A stretch of 64,000 nucleotides of DNA from JAXMEQ01 sp046348225. Its GTDB lineage: Bacteria > Pseudomonadota > Gammaproteobacteria > Burkholderiales > Burkholderiaceae_C. Positions 42,603-52,388 of this stretch are shown piece after piece (position 1 is the stretch's first letter; every line of letters starts with the position of its first letter). Location: contig JAXMEQ010000002.1 in the NCBI GenBank assembly GCA_046348225.1, positions 124,001-188,000 on the forward strand, given 5' to 3'. The translations under genes and the position numbers were made by a program. A model generated the notes under the pieces. That model worked only from the letters and a program-made list of their open reading frames with translations, did no database searches and had not been told where the DNA came from.

Positions 42603-44282
42603 TTGAACCAGCCGACCCCCGCCATCGTCGCCCAGAGCGCTGTGCGCCGCCTGCCACGGCTGGCGCTGGTTCTGTTCTGCCTGGCCTATGTGTTGCCGGG
42701 CTTTCTGGGCCGGGGGCCCTGGAAGAACGCCGACATCGCCGCGTTCGGCTACATGGCCGAGCTGGCCAACGGCCATGCCGCCTGGCTGAACCCGACCCTG
42801 CTGGGCCGCCCGCCCGAGTTTGACGCCCTGCTGCCCTACTGGCTCGGTGCCTGGGCCATGCAGATCGCGCCCGGCTGGGTGACGCCCGACTTTGCGGCCC
42901 GCGTGCCGTTTGCGCTGCTGCTGGTGCTGACGCTGGTGGCCACCTGGTACGCGGTGTACTACCTGGCCCGCAGCCCGCAGGCCCAGCCGGTGGCTTTCGC
43001 CTTTGGTGGTGAAGCCAACCCCACCGATTACGCGCGCGCCATGGCCGACGGCGGCCTGCTGGCGCTGATTGCCTGCCTGGGCCTGGCACAGCTGTCGCAC
43101 GAAACCACCCCGGCGGTGGCCCAGATCGGCTTCACCACCCTTACCCTGTTCGGCATGGCGGCCACGCCCTGGCGAACGCTGGCGCCTGCAGTGGCCTTGC
43201 TGCTGGGCCTCGCCGGCATGGCCCTGAGCGGGGCGCCCGCCATGGCCCTGCTGCTGGCCACGGGCGGCGTGGCAATCAACCTGCTCGACCGCAACCCCGC
43301 CACACGCCAGCGCAGCCGCCGCTGGGCCCTGTGCATGGCCCTGCTGGCCTGTGCGGTGGCCGCGCTGGCCTGGGCACTCGACCTGTACCGCTGGCGGCTC
43401 GGCCAGTCCAGTGGCGCGCAGGACTGGCGCAGCATGGGCCGGCTCTTGCTGTGGTTCACCTGGCCCGCCTGGCCGCTGGCGCTGTGGACTCTCTGGCGCT
43501 GGCGCCGCCAGCTCACCAGCCGCCACGTGGCGCTGCCGCTGTGGGGACTGCTGGTGTCGGTGGGTACCACGTTGAGCACGCCCTCGGCCGACCGTTCGCT
43601 GCTGCTGGGTCTGCCGGCGCTGGCGGCGCTGGCGGCCTTTGCCCTGCCCACCCTGCAGCGCAGCGTCACCGCGCTGATTGACTGGTTCACGCTGCTGTTC
43701 TTCAGCGGCTGCGCCGTGACCATCTGGGTGGTCTGGATCGCCATGCAGACCGGGGTGCCGGCCAAACCGGCAGCCAACGTGGCCCGGCTTGCACCCGGCT
43801 TCGAGCCCGGCTTTTCGCTGGTTGCCTTTGCAGTGGCGCTGGGCGCCACCCTGTGCTGGGCCTGGCTGGTGAAGTGGCGCGCCGGGCGCCACCGTGCCGC
43901 GATCTGGAAGAGCCTGGTGCTGCCGGCCGGTGGCGCCGCCCTGTGCTGGCTGCTGTTGCTCACGCTCTGGTTGCCGCTGCTGGACTATGCGCGCAGCTAC
44001 AAGAAGCTGGCGCTGGACGTGGCGCGCGCCACGGGCACGCCCGAGTGCGTGGAGGTGCATGGCATCAGCCTGGCCCAGGTGGCGGCCCTGCGTTACCACG
44101 GCCAGCTCACGCTGCGGCCGGCGGGCGTGAAGGCAAGCTGCCCCTGGCTGGTGGTGGCGCCCGCATCGCTTGAGGCCCTGTCGGTCGGGCTGGACATGCG
44201 CCAGTGGGCCCTGCACGCCACGGTCCGCCGTCCGGCGGACGCCGACGACAACCTGCTGCTGTACCAGCGCCCCGTGCCCTGA
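42603..44282 (+). CDS. GT-C family membrane glycosyltransferase (ArnT/PMT-like)
   Basis: 559 residues, about a dozen membrane segments and a soluble C-terminal part (TGTPECVEVHGISLAQ...). The first periplasmic loop carries the acidic motif of lipid-linked-sugar transferases, GPWKNADIAAFGYMAE, as in ArnT. It probably moves a sugar from a polyprenyl carrier to lipid A, protein or another envelope glycan. The start is TTG 42603 with no good ribosome site, so the N terminus is uncertain. The MATE gene starts on the last base of its stop codon. Confidence 0.8.
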   Translation: MNQPTPAIVAQSAVRRLPRLALVLFCLAYVLPGFLGRGPWKNADIAAFGYMAELANGHAAWLNPTLLGRPPEFDALLPYWLGAWAMQIAPGWVTPDFAARVPFALLLVLTLVATWYAVYYLARSPQAQPVAFAFGGEANPTDYARAMADGGLLALIACLGLAQLSHETTPAVAQIGFTTLTLFGMAATPWRTLAPAVALLLGLAGMALSGAPAMALLLATGGVAINLLDRNPATRQRSRRWALCMALLACAVAALAWALDLYRWRLGQSSGAQDWRSMGRLLLWFTWPAWPLALWTLWRWRRQLTSRHVALPLWGLLVSVGTTLSTPSADRSLLLGLPALAALAAFALPTLQRSVTALIDWFTLLFFSGCAVTIWVVWIAMQTGVPAKPAANVARLAPGFEPGFSLVAFAVALGATLCWAWLVKWRAGRHRAAIWKSLVLPAGGAALCWLLLLTLWLPLLDYARSYKKLALDVARATGTPECVEVHGISLAQVAALRYHGQLTLRPAGVKASCPWLVVAPASLEALSVGLDMRQWALHATVRRPADADDNLLLYQRPVP

Positions 44283-45631
44283 TGAGCGAGCTGCGGGTGA
44301 TTGCGCGGCACGCGGGCACTGTGCTCGCAGGCCAGCTGGCCGTCATGGCGTTCGGCGTCACCGACACCCTGGTGGCCGGCCGCTATTCCAGCGAGGCGCT
44401 GGCCGCGCTGTCGGTGGGTGCGGCCATCTACATCAGCGTGTTCGTGGCCCTGATGGGCGTGCTGCAGGCGCTGCTGCCGGTGTGGGCCGAGCTGCATGGC
44501 GGTCGACGCCATGCCGAGGTGGGCCGCTCGGTGCGCCAGGCGCTTTATCTCTGCGGCCTGACCATCGTGGTGGGCATGGCCGCGCTGCTGTTTCCGGGCC
44601 CGCTGCTGCGCGCCACCGAGGTGCCGACCGCGCTGCAGGACGAGGTCCGCCACTACCTCGCGGTGCAGGCACTGGCGCTGCCGCCGGCGCTGCTGTTTCG
44701 CATGTACAGCACGCTCAACCAGAGTCTGGGCAAGCCGGTACTGGTGACCTGGCTGCAGATCGGATCGCTGGTGGTCAAGGCGCCGCTGTCGGTCTGGTTC
44801 ACCTTCGGCGGGGGCGGACTGCCCGCCATGGGTGTGGTGGGCTGCGCCTGGGCCACGCTGGTGGTGAACTACCTGATGCTCGCATTGGCCTTGTGGCTGC
44901 TGCGCACCGAGCCGCTGTACCGGCCCTACCGCATCTGGGCGCCGCTGGAGCGTCCCGACTGGCCAGCGATTGCCGCGTTCGCCCGCCTGGGCGTGCCCAC
45001 CGGCCTGGCCATCATGGTGGAGGTGACCTCGTTCACGCTGATGGCGCTGTTCATCGCGCGGCTGGGCACGGTCGCGGCCGCCAGCCATCAGATCGCCTCC
45101 AACATGGCGGCGGTGCTGTACATGATGCCGCTGTCGATCTCGATCGCGGCCAGCGCGCGCGTCAGCTTCTGGCTGGGCGCGGGCGACGCACGCAAGGCGC
45201 GCCAGGCCATCCGGACCGGCTTTCAGCTCACACTGGCGATGGCCATCACCCTGTCGCTGGCCGTGGCGTTGGCACACCAGCAGATCGCACGCCTGTACGC
45301 CGGCGACAAACCCGCCATCGTGGCCATGGCCGGCGGGTTGCTGGTCTGGGTGGCGGCCTACCACCTGGCGGACGCGGTGCAGGCGCTGTGCGTGTTCATC
45401 CTGCGCTGCTACCGCATTGCCACGGCCACGCTGGTGGTGTATTGCGTACTGCTGTGGGGCGTGGGCCTCGCCGGGGGGTACTGGCTGGCCTACCAGGGGT
45501 TGGCAGGCATCCCGCCCATGGGCTCGCCGGTGGCGTTCTGGGCGGCAGGCGGGGCGGCGCTGGCGCTGACCGCCCTGATCTTCACAGGACTGCTGTGGCG
45601 GGTTGCGCGTCGGGCACGGCCAGCGGCGTGA
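44282..45631 (+). CDS. MATE-family efflux transporter
   Basis: 449 residues, twelve membrane segments in two related halves, beginning HAGTVLAGQLAVMAFGVTDTLVAG, with the usual ALSVGAAIYISVFVAL. Exports cationic drugs or metabolites with Na+ or H+. Its TGATG overlap with the glycosyltransferase gene suggests coupling. The 3' end overlaps the convergent phoR gene by 50 bases. Confidence 0.9.
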   Translation: MSELRVIARHAGTVLAGQLAVMAFGVTDTLVAGRYSSEALAALSVGAAIYISVFVALMGVLQALLPVWAELHGGRRHAEVGRSVRQALYLCGLTIVVGMAALLFPGPLLRATEVPTALQDEVRHYLAVQALALPPALLFRMYSTLNQSLGKPVLVTWLQIGSLVVKAPLSVWFTFGGGGLPAMGVVGCAWATLVVNYLMLALALWLLRTEPLYRPYRIWAPLERPDWPAIAAFARLGVPTGLAIMVEVTSFTLMALFIARLGTVAAASHQIASNMAAVLYMMPLSISIAASARVSFWLGAGDARKARQAIRTGFQLTLAMAITLSLAVALAHQQIARLYAGDKPAIVAMAGGLLVWVAAYHLADAVQALCVFILRCYRIATATLVVYCVLLWGVGLAGGYWLAYQGLAGIPPMGSPVAFWAAGGAALALTALIFTGLLWRVARRARPAA

Positions 45632-46943
45632 GCAGCGGGCGCAAGCGCGCAGCCGGAAACAGGATGGCAAACGTGGAGCCCGCGCCGGGCTCGCTTTCGA
45701 TGCGCAGCTCGGCACCGTGTCGCTGCACCACATGCTTGACGATGGCCAGCCCGAGGCCGGTGCCACCGGTTTCGCGGGAACGGCTACGGTCCACACGGTA
45801 GAAACGTTCGGTCAGGCGGGGAATGTGCTCGGCGGCAATGCCCGGCCCGGTGTCGCGGACCACAAACTCGACCTTTCCGCCCGGCCGCTCGTGCCAGCCC
45901 GCTTCGATGCGACCACCGGGCGGCGTGTAGCGGATCGCGTTGCTCAGCAGGTTGGACAGGGCGCTGAGCAGTTCGCTCGGCGCCCCGGCCAGTTCCAGCG
46001 CGGGCGTTGCGCCCACCTCGATGACATGCGGGTTGCCGGGCGACAGCGTGGCCGAGAGCGAGCGGCCCTCCTGCTCGCACTGGGCCATGAGCGTGGCCAG
46101 TGGCGTCCAGTCGGCGCTGCCGGGCTGCGGGCTGCCTTCCAGCCGCGACAGCGTCAGCAGATCGTTCACGAGTGTCTGCATGCGCAGCGCCTGCTGCGAC
46201 ATCAGGCCGAGGTAGCGTGCCCGCTCGGCTTCGTTCAGGGGCAGCGACTGAAGGGTCTCGATGAAGCCGGCCAGCACCGTGAGCGGCGTTCGGATCTCGT
46301 GGGACACATTGGCCACAAAGTCGCGGCGCGTGGTTTCAGCCTGCTCCACGGCCGTGACGTCGCGTGACAGCAGCAGCTTGCGGCCTTCGCCATACGGATG
46401 CAGGTGCACCGCCAGCCGCACCGGCCGGCTGCTGGTGCTGCGCGGCCCGAGCATCACGACTTCGTGCGAATAGTCACCCGCCGCCTGGTAGGCAGTGAAC
46501 ACCGGGTCGCGCACCAGATTGCCGATGAGCTGCAGCACATCGCGCTGGATTTCAAAGCCGAAGTGCTCCGCCGCGGTGGCGTTGCACCATTCGATCCGGC
46601 CCTGCGCGTCCAGCAGCACCACGCCGTTCGGGGACGCCTGGATGGCGGCCAGGAATTCCTGCAGCCGGGCTTCGTTTTCGTGCACCTGCTGCTCACGGGC
46701 CCGCAGCGCACGACGCATCCGGTCGGCGGCCTCGCCCCAGAGGCCGTTCATGCGCGGCGCATCGCCCTGCCCGCCACGGCGCAGCCAGCCGAGCACGCGC
46801 TCGCCACGCACAGCGTCCATCACGAACCAGCAGACGCTGGCGACAGTGACGCCAGCGAGTGCACCGACCGTCTGGCCCCAGGACCAGCCCGCCAGACCAC
46901 CCGCCAGATGAAGCGCCAGAAAAACAGTCAAACGCCAGAGCAT
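45582..46943 (-). CDS. phoR: Phosphate-regulon sensor histidine kinase
   Basis: 453 residues. Two N-terminal membrane segments, PAS domain (ASPNGVVLLDAQGRIEWCNATA), dimerisation/phosphoacceptor FVANVSHEIRTPLTVL, and the ATPase domain with N-box LLSNAIRYTPP and GTGLGLAIVKHVV. Phosphorylates PhoB when phosphate is short. Follows phoB by about 40 bases as the last gene of the pst-pho operon. Confidence 0.96.
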   Translation of the reverse strand: MLWRLTVFLALHLAGGLAGWSWGQTVGALAGVTVASVCWFVMDAVRGERVLGWLRRGGQGDAPRMNGLWGEAADRMRRALRAREQQVHENEARLQEFLAAIQASPNGVVLLDAQGRIEWCNATAAEHFGFEIQRDVLQLIGNLVRDPVFTAYQAAGDYSHEVVMLGPRSTSSRPVRLAVHLHPYGEGRKLLLSRDVTAVEQAETTRRDFVANVSHEIRTPLTVLAGFIETLQSLPLNEAERARYLGLMSQQALRMQTLVNDLLTLSRLEGSPQPGSADWTPLATLMAQCEQEGRSLSATLSPGNPHVIEVGATPALELAGAPSELLSALSNLLSNAIRYTPPGGRIEAGWHERPGGKVEFVVRDTGPGIAAEHIPRLTERFYRVDRSRSRETGGTGLGLAIVKHVVQRHGAELRIESEPGAGSTFAILFPAARLRPLLTPLAVPDAQPATAVL

Positions 46944-46984
46944 GGGCTGATTGTGCCGCCTGCCCGGCCCTCAGGGCCGGCGGG

Positions 46985-47701
46985 TCAATGGGGCGCCGCA
47001 GCGGCGGGAATGGCGACCTGCGTCGTCAGGCGGTAACCCGCGCCCCGCACGGTCTCCACCATGGCGCCGGCCACGCCCAGCGCCTCGCGCAGCCGCTTCA
47101 CGTGCACGTCCACCGTGCGTTCCTCGATGAACACATGGTCACCCCAGACCTTGTCCAGCAACTGGCCCCGGCTGTGCACGCGCTCCGGGTGCTTCATGAA
47201 GTAATGCAGCAGCTTGTACTCGGTGGGGCCGACCTTGAGCGGCTGGCCCTGCCACGACACCCGGTGGGTGGCCGCGTCCAGCACCAGTTCGCCAATCGTC
47301 ACGCTGTCGTTGACCTGCTCGGGCGCGCGGCGGCGCAGCACGGCACGGATGCGCGCCAGCATTTCATGCGTGGAAAACGGCTTGGTGATGTAGTCGTCGG
47401 CGCCGGCGTCCAGGCCCATCACCTTGTCGGGTTCGTCGCCCCGCGCGGTGAGCATGAGGATCGGGATGGCCTTGGTGCGCGCCTCGGCGCGCCACTTCTT
47501 GGCCAGCACGATGCCGCTTTGACCCGGCAGCATCCAGTCCAGCAGGATGGCGTCCGGCAGCACGGCGTCGAGCTCGCGCTGCGCCGCCACGCCGTCTTCG
47601 GCCCAGATCGGCTGGAAGCCGTTGTGCCGCAGGTTGACCGCAATCAGCTCGGCGATGGCCGGCTCGTCTTCCACGATCAGGACACGGGGCTGGTGTTTCA
47701 T
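46985..47701 (-). CDS. phoB: Phosphate-regulon response regulator
   Basis: 238 residues: receiver domain with phospho-acceptor Asp in ILLDWMLPGQ and the KPFS lysine, then an OmpR-type winged helix (GQLLDKVWGDHVFIEERTVDVHVKRLR). Binds direct repeats (Pho boxes) with 11-bp periodicity; arrays matching this are found at four places in this window. Five bases after phoU. Confidence 0.97.
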   Translation of the reverse strand: MKHQPRVLIVEDEPAIAELIAVNLRHNGFQPIWAEDGVAAQRELDAVLPDAILLDWMLPGQSGIVLAKKWRAEARTKAIPILMLTARGDEPDKVMGLDAGADDYITKPFSTHEMLARIRAVLRRRAPEQVNDSVTIGELVLDAATHRVSWQGQPLKVGPTEYKLLHYFMKHPERVHSRGQLLDKVWGDHVFIEERTVDVHVKRLREALGVAGAMVETVRGAGYRLTTQVAIPAAAAPH

Positions 47702-47706
47702 GGCGT

Positions 47707-48408
47707 TCAGCGGACCACGGATTCGATGGTCTCCATGGGCGTGTGGCGGATGTCCGCGCCCTTGACCACGTAAATGATGAACTCCGCGATGTTCTTGGCA
47801 TGGTCACCGATGCGCTCGATGGCCTTGGCCAGGAACAGCAGGTCCAGGCTCGGCGAAATGGCGCGCGGGTCTTCCATCATGTAGGTGATGAGCTTGCGCA
47901 CAAAGCCGTCAAACTCCTTGTCGATGGCGTCGTCTTCCTTGAGGATGCTGACCGCCATGTTCACGTCCAGCCGCGCGAACGCGTCGAGCGCCTTGCGCAG
48001 CAGGCCGGAGGCCAGGTCGGACGCAATGCGCAGCTCCGACGCCGGCATGTTGCGGGCCGAGCCGCTTTCGATGATGGACTTGACCATGCGCGCAATCTTG
48101 TCGGCTTCGTCGCCCGCGCGCTCCAGGTTGGCCGTGGTCTTGGAGATGGCGATCAGCAGGCGCAGGTCGCGCGCCGTGGGCTGGCGCCGCGCGATGATGG
48201 ACGACAGCTCGCGGTCGATTTCCACTTCCATGGAGTTGACGCGGGTTTCCATGTCGGTGACCTGGCTGGCCGCCTCGGCGCTGAACTGTGCCAGCGCATA
48301 GACGGCGGTGCGGATCTGCGACTCGACCAGGCCGCCCATCTCCATCACCCGGGTGGACACGCCGGTGAGTTCGCTGTCGAACTGGCTTGAGAGGTGTTTG
48401 TCAGTCAT
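47707..48408 (-). CDS. phoU: Phosphate transport regulator PhoU
   Basis: 233-residue helical protein with two PhoU repeats, each with metal-binding E/D motifs (SIIARRQPTARDLRLLI, ISPSLDLLFLAKAIERIGDHAKNIAEF). Couples the Pst transporter state to PhoR. One base separates it from pstB. Confidence 0.97.
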   Translation of the reverse strand: MTDKHLSSQFDSELTGVSTRVMEMGGLVESQIRTAVYALAQFSAEAASQVTDMETRVNSMEVEIDRELSSIIARRQPTARDLRLLIAISKTTANLERAGDEADKIARMVKSIIESGSARNMPASELRIASDLASGLLRKALDAFARLDVNMAVSILKEDDAIDKEFDGFVRKLITYMMEDPRAISPSLDLLFLAKAIERIGDHAKNIAEFIIYVVKGADIRHTPMETIESVVR

Positions 48409-48409
48409 G

Positions 48410-49189
48410 TCAGCCGAACCTTCCCGTGATGTAGTCTTCCGTTTCCTTGCGCTGGGGCTTGAAGAAGATCTGCTCCGTAGGCCCCACTTCCACCAGATCG
48501 CCGAGGTACATGTAGGCGGTGTAGTCGCTGCAGCGCGCGGCCTGCTGCATGTTGTGCGTCACGATCACCACCGTGTAGTCACTCTTGAGCTCGGCAATCA
48601 GCTCCTCGATCTTGGCGGTGGAAATCGGGTCCAGCGCCGAACAGGGCTCATCCAGCAGCAACACGTCGGGCTTGATGGCAATGCCGCGCGCAATGCACAG
48701 GCGCTGCTGCTGCCCGCCGGACAGGCCGGCACCGCTCTGGTTGAGCTTGTCCTTCACCTCGGTCCACAGCGCCGCCTTGCGCAGGGCCCATTCCACCCGC
48801 TCGTCCATGTCGGTGGCGCCGAGGTTCTCGAACAGGCGCACACCAAACGCGATGTTGTCGTAGATGGACATCGGGAACGGCGTGGGTTTCTGGAACACCA
48901 TGCCGACCTTGGCCCGCAGCAGCGCGACGTCCTTCTTCGAGGTGAGGAGATTCTCGCCGTCGAGCACGATCTCGCCCTCGGCGCGCTGCTCGGGGTACAG
49001 CTCGTACATGCGATTGAAGGTGCGCAGCAGCGTGGACTTGCCGCAGCCCGACGGGCCGATGAATGCGGTGACCTTCTTTTCGGCGATTTCGAGGTTGATG
49101 CCCTTGAGGGCGTGAAACTTGCCGTAGTAGAAGTTCAGGTTCTTGACCGAGATCTTCGAGCTGGTGTCGTGGTTGGTAAGCGTGTTCAT
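48410..49189 (-). CDS. pstB: Phosphate ABC transporter ATPase
   Basis: 259 residues: Walker A GPSGCGKSTLLR, Q-loop MVFQKPTPFPMSI, signature LSGGQQQRLCIAR, Walker B VLLLDEPCSALDP, H-loop IVTHNMQQAARC. ATG 49189 (MNTLTNHDTS); upstream frame is read-through of pstA DNA. Confidence 0.97.
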   Translation of the reverse strand: MNTLTNHDTSSKISVKNLNFYYGKFHALKGINLEIAEKKVTAFIGPSGCGKSTLLRTFNRMYELYPEQRAEGEIVLDGENLLTSKKDVALLRAKVGMVFQKPTPFPMSIYDNIAFGVRLFENLGATDMDERVEWALRKAALWTEVKDKLNQSGAGLSGGQQQRLCIARGIAIKPDVLLLDEPCSALDPISTAKIEELIAELKSDYTVVIVTHNMQQAARCSDYTAYMYLGDLVEVGPTEQIFFKPQRKETEDYITGRFG

Positions 49190-49200
49190 CGTGAACCTTG

Positions 49201-50088
49201 TCAAATCTTGTTGCGCGTGAGTACGCGGGCGAGGATGTTCAGGCCCAGCACCGCCACCGTGATCAGGAAGACACCGGCCCAGGCCAGTTGCTGCCAGTTC
49301 TCGTAAGGACTCATCGCAAACTTGAAAATGGTGACCGGCAGGCTGGCCATCGGCTCGCTGAGGCTGGACGTCCAGAACTGGTTGTTCAGCGCCGTGAACA
49401 GCAGCGGCGCGGTTTCCCCGGCAATCCGCGCCACAGCCAGCAGGATGCCGGTGACCACGCCCGCGCGCGCTGCGCGCAGCGTGATGCTGACAATGACCTT
49501 CCACTTGGGCGCGCCCAGCGCGTACGCCGCCTCGCGCAGTCCGGCTGGCACCAGCATCAGCATGTTTTCGGTGGTGCGGATCACCACGGGCACGACGATC
49601 AGCGCCAGCGCCATGACGCCAGCCCAGCCGGAAAACGACTTGAACCGCGCCACCACGACGGCATAGACAAACAGGCCGATCACGATCGACGGTGCCGACA
49701 GCAGGATGTCGTTCACGAAGCGCGTGAGGGAGCCGAGCCAGCCCTTCGGGTCGTATTCCGCCAGGTAGATGCCGGCCATGATGCCGATGGGGGTGGCCAC
49801 GAACGTCGCCAGGGTCACCATCAGGAAGGAGCCGTAAATCGCGTTGGCAATGCCGCCCACCTCGTTCGGCGGCGGCGTCATCTGCGTCAGGGTCGACCAG
49901 GCGATGCCGCCCACGCCCAGCCGCACGGTGTCCCAGAGGATCCAGACCAGCCAGATCAGGCCAAAACTCATGGCTGCCAGGGACAGCGTGAGCGCGACCT
50001 GGTTGATCCGCTTGCGCTGGGCGTACTTCTTTTCGCGCAGGCGCATCTGGTCTGCGCGCTGCATGAGGGCTTCACCTGTGCCGGTCAT
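49201..50088 (-). CDS. pstA: Phosphate ABC transporter permease PstA
   Basis: 295 residues with six main membrane segments and the coupling-loop sequence ALGAPKWKVIVSITL. Forms the phosphate channel with PstC, with which it overlaps by ATGA. Confidence 0.96.
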   Translation of the reverse strand: MTGTGEALMQRADQMRLREKKYAQRKRINQVALTLSLAAMSFGLIWLVWILWDTVRLGVGGIAWSTLTQMTPPPNEVGGIANAIYGSFLMVTLATFVATPIGIMAGIYLAEYDPKGWLGSLTRFVNDILLSAPSIVIGLFVYAVVVARFKSFSGWAGVMALALIVVPVVIRTTENMLMLVPAGLREAAYALGAPKWKVIVSITLRAARAGVVTGILLAVARIAGETAPLLFTALNNQFWTSSLSEPMASLPVTIFKFAMSPYENWQQLAWAGVFLITVAVLGLNILARVLTRNKI

Positions 50089-51158
50089 GACTTGGCCCCT
50101 TCGCCCTTGCGCAGCTGGGCCAGCAGCAGCTTGGACAGCGCCAGCACCACGAAGGTGATGAAGAACAGCACCAGCCCCAGGTAGATCAGTGCGGCCTGGT
50201 GCAGGCCGCTGGCGGCCTCGGCGAATTCGTTCGCCAGCGCCGAGGTGATGCTGTTCGCGGCCTGGAACAGCGACAACGAATCCAGCTGGTTGAAATTGCC
50301 AATGACGAAGGTCACGGCCATCGTCTCGCCCAGGGCGCGGCCCAGGCCCAGCATGATGCCGCCCACGACACCGGCCTTGGTGTAGGGCAGGACCACCTTG
50401 GACACCACCTCCCAGGTGGTGGAGCCCAGCGCATAGGCCGACTCCTTGAGCATCGGGGGCGTGACGTCAAACACGTCACGCATCACCGAGGCGATGAACG
50501 GGATGATCATGATGGCCAGGATGATGCCGGCCGACAGGATGCCAATGCCCACGGGCGGGCCTGACACCAGCGCACCCAGGAACGGCACGCCCTGCAGCAG
50601 GGCCTGCAGTGGCTGCTGGACATAGGTCGCGAGGATCGGCCCGAACACCAGCAGACCCCACATGCCGTAGACGATCGACGGGACTGCCGCCAGCAGTTCA
50701 ATGGCCGTGCCCAGCGGCCGCTTGAGCCACGATGGGGACAACTCGGTCAGGAACAGCGCGATGCCAAAACTGACGGGCACGGCAATGACCAGCGCAATGA
50801 CCGAGGTGGCAATCGTGCCGTAGATCATCACCAGGCCGCCGTACTCGTTGTTGACCGGGTCCCACACGGTGTTGGTGAGGAAGCCCAACCCGTACTTTTC
50901 AATGGCGGGCCAGGCGCCCACCACCAGAGACAGCAGGATTCCGAACAGCAGGCCCAGCGTGATCAGCGCTGCGCCGCGGGCGGCCCAGGCAAACAGCTGG
51001 TCGGCCCAGGCCCCGCCGCGAACGGGGCGCAAGGGCGGCGGCGCGCTCACGCGGCGTCCTCCGCTGCGTGCGGCAGGGGACGCCGCCAGATCGAATTCAG
51101 CCTCATGGGCCGGAAGTGTAGAGGACAAGGCAGACCCCTTCGTTATCGTTATGGGCAC
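50085..51158 (-). CDS. pstC: Phosphate ABC transporter permease PstC
   Basis: About 357 residues with six membrane segments; PVSFGIALFLTELSP, SIVYGMWGLLVFGP and ALGSTTWEVVSKVVLP are near-identical to the E. coli protein. The start is GTG 51158; a long polar lead (about 50 residues) precedes the first membrane segment, so a later start is possible. 21 bases after pstS. Confidence 0.95.
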   Translation of the reverse strand: MPITITKGSALSSTLPAHEAEFDLAASPAARSGGRRVSAPPPLRPVRGGAWADQLFAWAARGAALITLGLLFGILLSLVVGAWPAIEKYGLGFLTNTVWDPVNNEYGGLVMIYGTIATSVIALVIAVPVSFGIALFLTELSPSWLKRPLGTAIELLAAVPSIVYGMWGLLVFGPILATYVQQPLQALLQGVPFLGALVSGPPVGIGILSAGIILAIMIIPFIASVMRDVFDVTPPMLKESAYALGSTTWEVVSKVVLPYTKAGVVGGIMLGLGRALGETMAVTFVIGNFNQLDSLSLFQAANSITSALANEFAEAASGLHQAALIYLGLVLFFITFVVLALSKLLLAQLRKGEGAKS

Positions 51159-51179
51159 GACCGGCGCACGACGCAGGGA

Positions 51180-52223
51180 TTACTTGAACGCCACCGGCTT
51201 GCCGGCGGCATCCTTGATCTCGGCCCATCCCTTTTCGATCTGCGCCTTGACGGCCGGCGGCATCGGAACGTAGTCCAGGTCGTCGGCAGTCTTGTCACCG
51301 TTCTGGTAGGCCCACTGGAAGAACTTCAGCGCGGCAGCGGCCTGCGCCGGCTTGTCCTGCACCTTGTGCATCAGGATGAAGGTCGCACCGGTGATGGGCC
51401 ACGAATCGGCGCCCGGCTGGTTGGTGAGGATCTGGTAGAAGCTCTTGGCCCAGTCGGCACCGGCAGCCGCCGCCTTGAAGGCCTTGTCATCCGGCGCCAC
51501 GAAGTTGCCGGCGCTGTTCTGCAGCAAGGCGTAGGACAGCTTGTTCTGCTTGACGTAGGCGTACTCCAGGTAACCGATGGAGTTGGGCAGGCGGCCCACA
51601 AACGCGGCCACGCCTTCGTTGCCCTTGCCGCCGGCGCCCACGGGCCAGTTGACCGCCGTGCCCTCGCCCACCTTGGTCTTCCACTCGGCGTTGACCTTGC
51701 TCAGGTAGTTGGTGAACAGGAACGTGGTGCCCGAACCGTCGGCGCGGCGCACCGGCGCAATGGCGGCATCAGGCAGGGCCACACTGGGGTTGAGCGCCTT
51801 GATGGCGGCGTCGTTCCACTTGGTGATCTTGCCCAGGTAGATGTCGCCCAGCACCTGGCCGTTCAGGCGCAGCTGGCCCGGGGCGATGCCCTTGACGTTG
51901 ATCACCGGGATCACGCCGCCAATGACGGTCGGGAACTGGATCTGGCCCTTCTTGGCCAGCTCGTCGTCCTTCAGCGGGGCGTCAGACGCGCCGAAGTCCA
52001 CCGTCTTGGCGTCAATCTGGCGAATGCCCGCGCCCGAGCCGACCGACTGGTAGTTGATCCGCACACCGGTTGCCTTGTTGTAGTCGGCCGCCCACTTGGA
52101 ATACAGCGGGGCCGGGAAGCTGGCGCCAGCGCCCGTGACTTCCTGGGCCGACGCCACGCCGGCAAATGAAAGGGCCGCGAAGCCGGACAGTGCGACGGTG
52201 GCAAGACGGAAGTTCAGTTTCAT
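51180..52223 (-). CDS. pstS: Phosphate-binding periplasmic protein
   Basis: 347 residues with a cleavable signal (ending GVASAQEV) and phosphate-binding blocks TGAGASFPAPLYSKW, YQSVGSGAGIRQI, DFGASDAPL and RADGSGTTFLFT. First gene of the pst-phoU-phoB-phoR operon; two PhoB half-sites and a TTAAAG -10 candidate lie upstream (52267-52298). Confidence 0.97.
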   Translation of the reverse strand: MKLNFRLATVALSGFAALSFAGVASAQEVTGAGASFPAPLYSKWAADYNKATGVRINYQSVGSGAGIRQIDAKTVDFGASDAPLKDDELAKKGQIQFPTVIGGVIPVINVKGIAPGQLRLNGQVLGDIYLGKITKWNDAAIKALNPSVALPDAAIAPVRRADGSGTTFLFTNYLSKVNAEWKTKVGEGTAVNWPVGAGGKGNEGVAAFVGRLPNSIGYLEYAYVKQNKLSYALLQNSAGNFVAPDDKAFKAAAAGADWAKSFYQILTNQPGADSWPITGATFILMHKVQDKPAQAAAALKFFQWAYQNGDKTADDLDYVPMPPAVKAQIEKGWAEIKDAAGKPVAFK

Positions 52224-52266
52224 GGAGACACCTTTGAAGTAAGGATTGGGAGACGACTGCAGAGGA

Positions 52267-52298
52267 CTTTAAGAAGCTTTTGTGACAGCACCGTGACA
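52267..52298 (-). promoter_or_regulatory. Pho box and -10 of pstS
   Basis: On the minus strand TGTCACGGTGC-TGTCACAAAAG: two PhoB half-sites at an 11-bp step (52298-52293 and 52287-52282), followed ten bases later by TTAAAG (52272-52267), the spacing of PhoB-activated promoters in which the box replaces the -35. Confidence 0.8.
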
Positions 52299-52305
52299 TC
52301 GCTTT

Positions 52306-52359
52306 GTCACCCAAAAGTCACATTCCGGTCACCGTCCTGTCACGGGCCGTGCCTACGCT
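52306..52359 (+). promoter_or_regulatory. Four-unit Pho box in front of the fasciclin gene
   Basis: GTCAC occurs at 52306, 52317, 52328 and 52339, exactly 11 bases apart, on the plus strand, opposite in direction to the pstS box. A -10 candidate TACGCT (52354-52359) begins 11 bases after the last unit, and ATG 52389 follows with a GGAG site. Confidence 0.75.
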
Positions 52360-52388
52360 CTGCGCAAACCAACCCCCCGGAGAAAACC

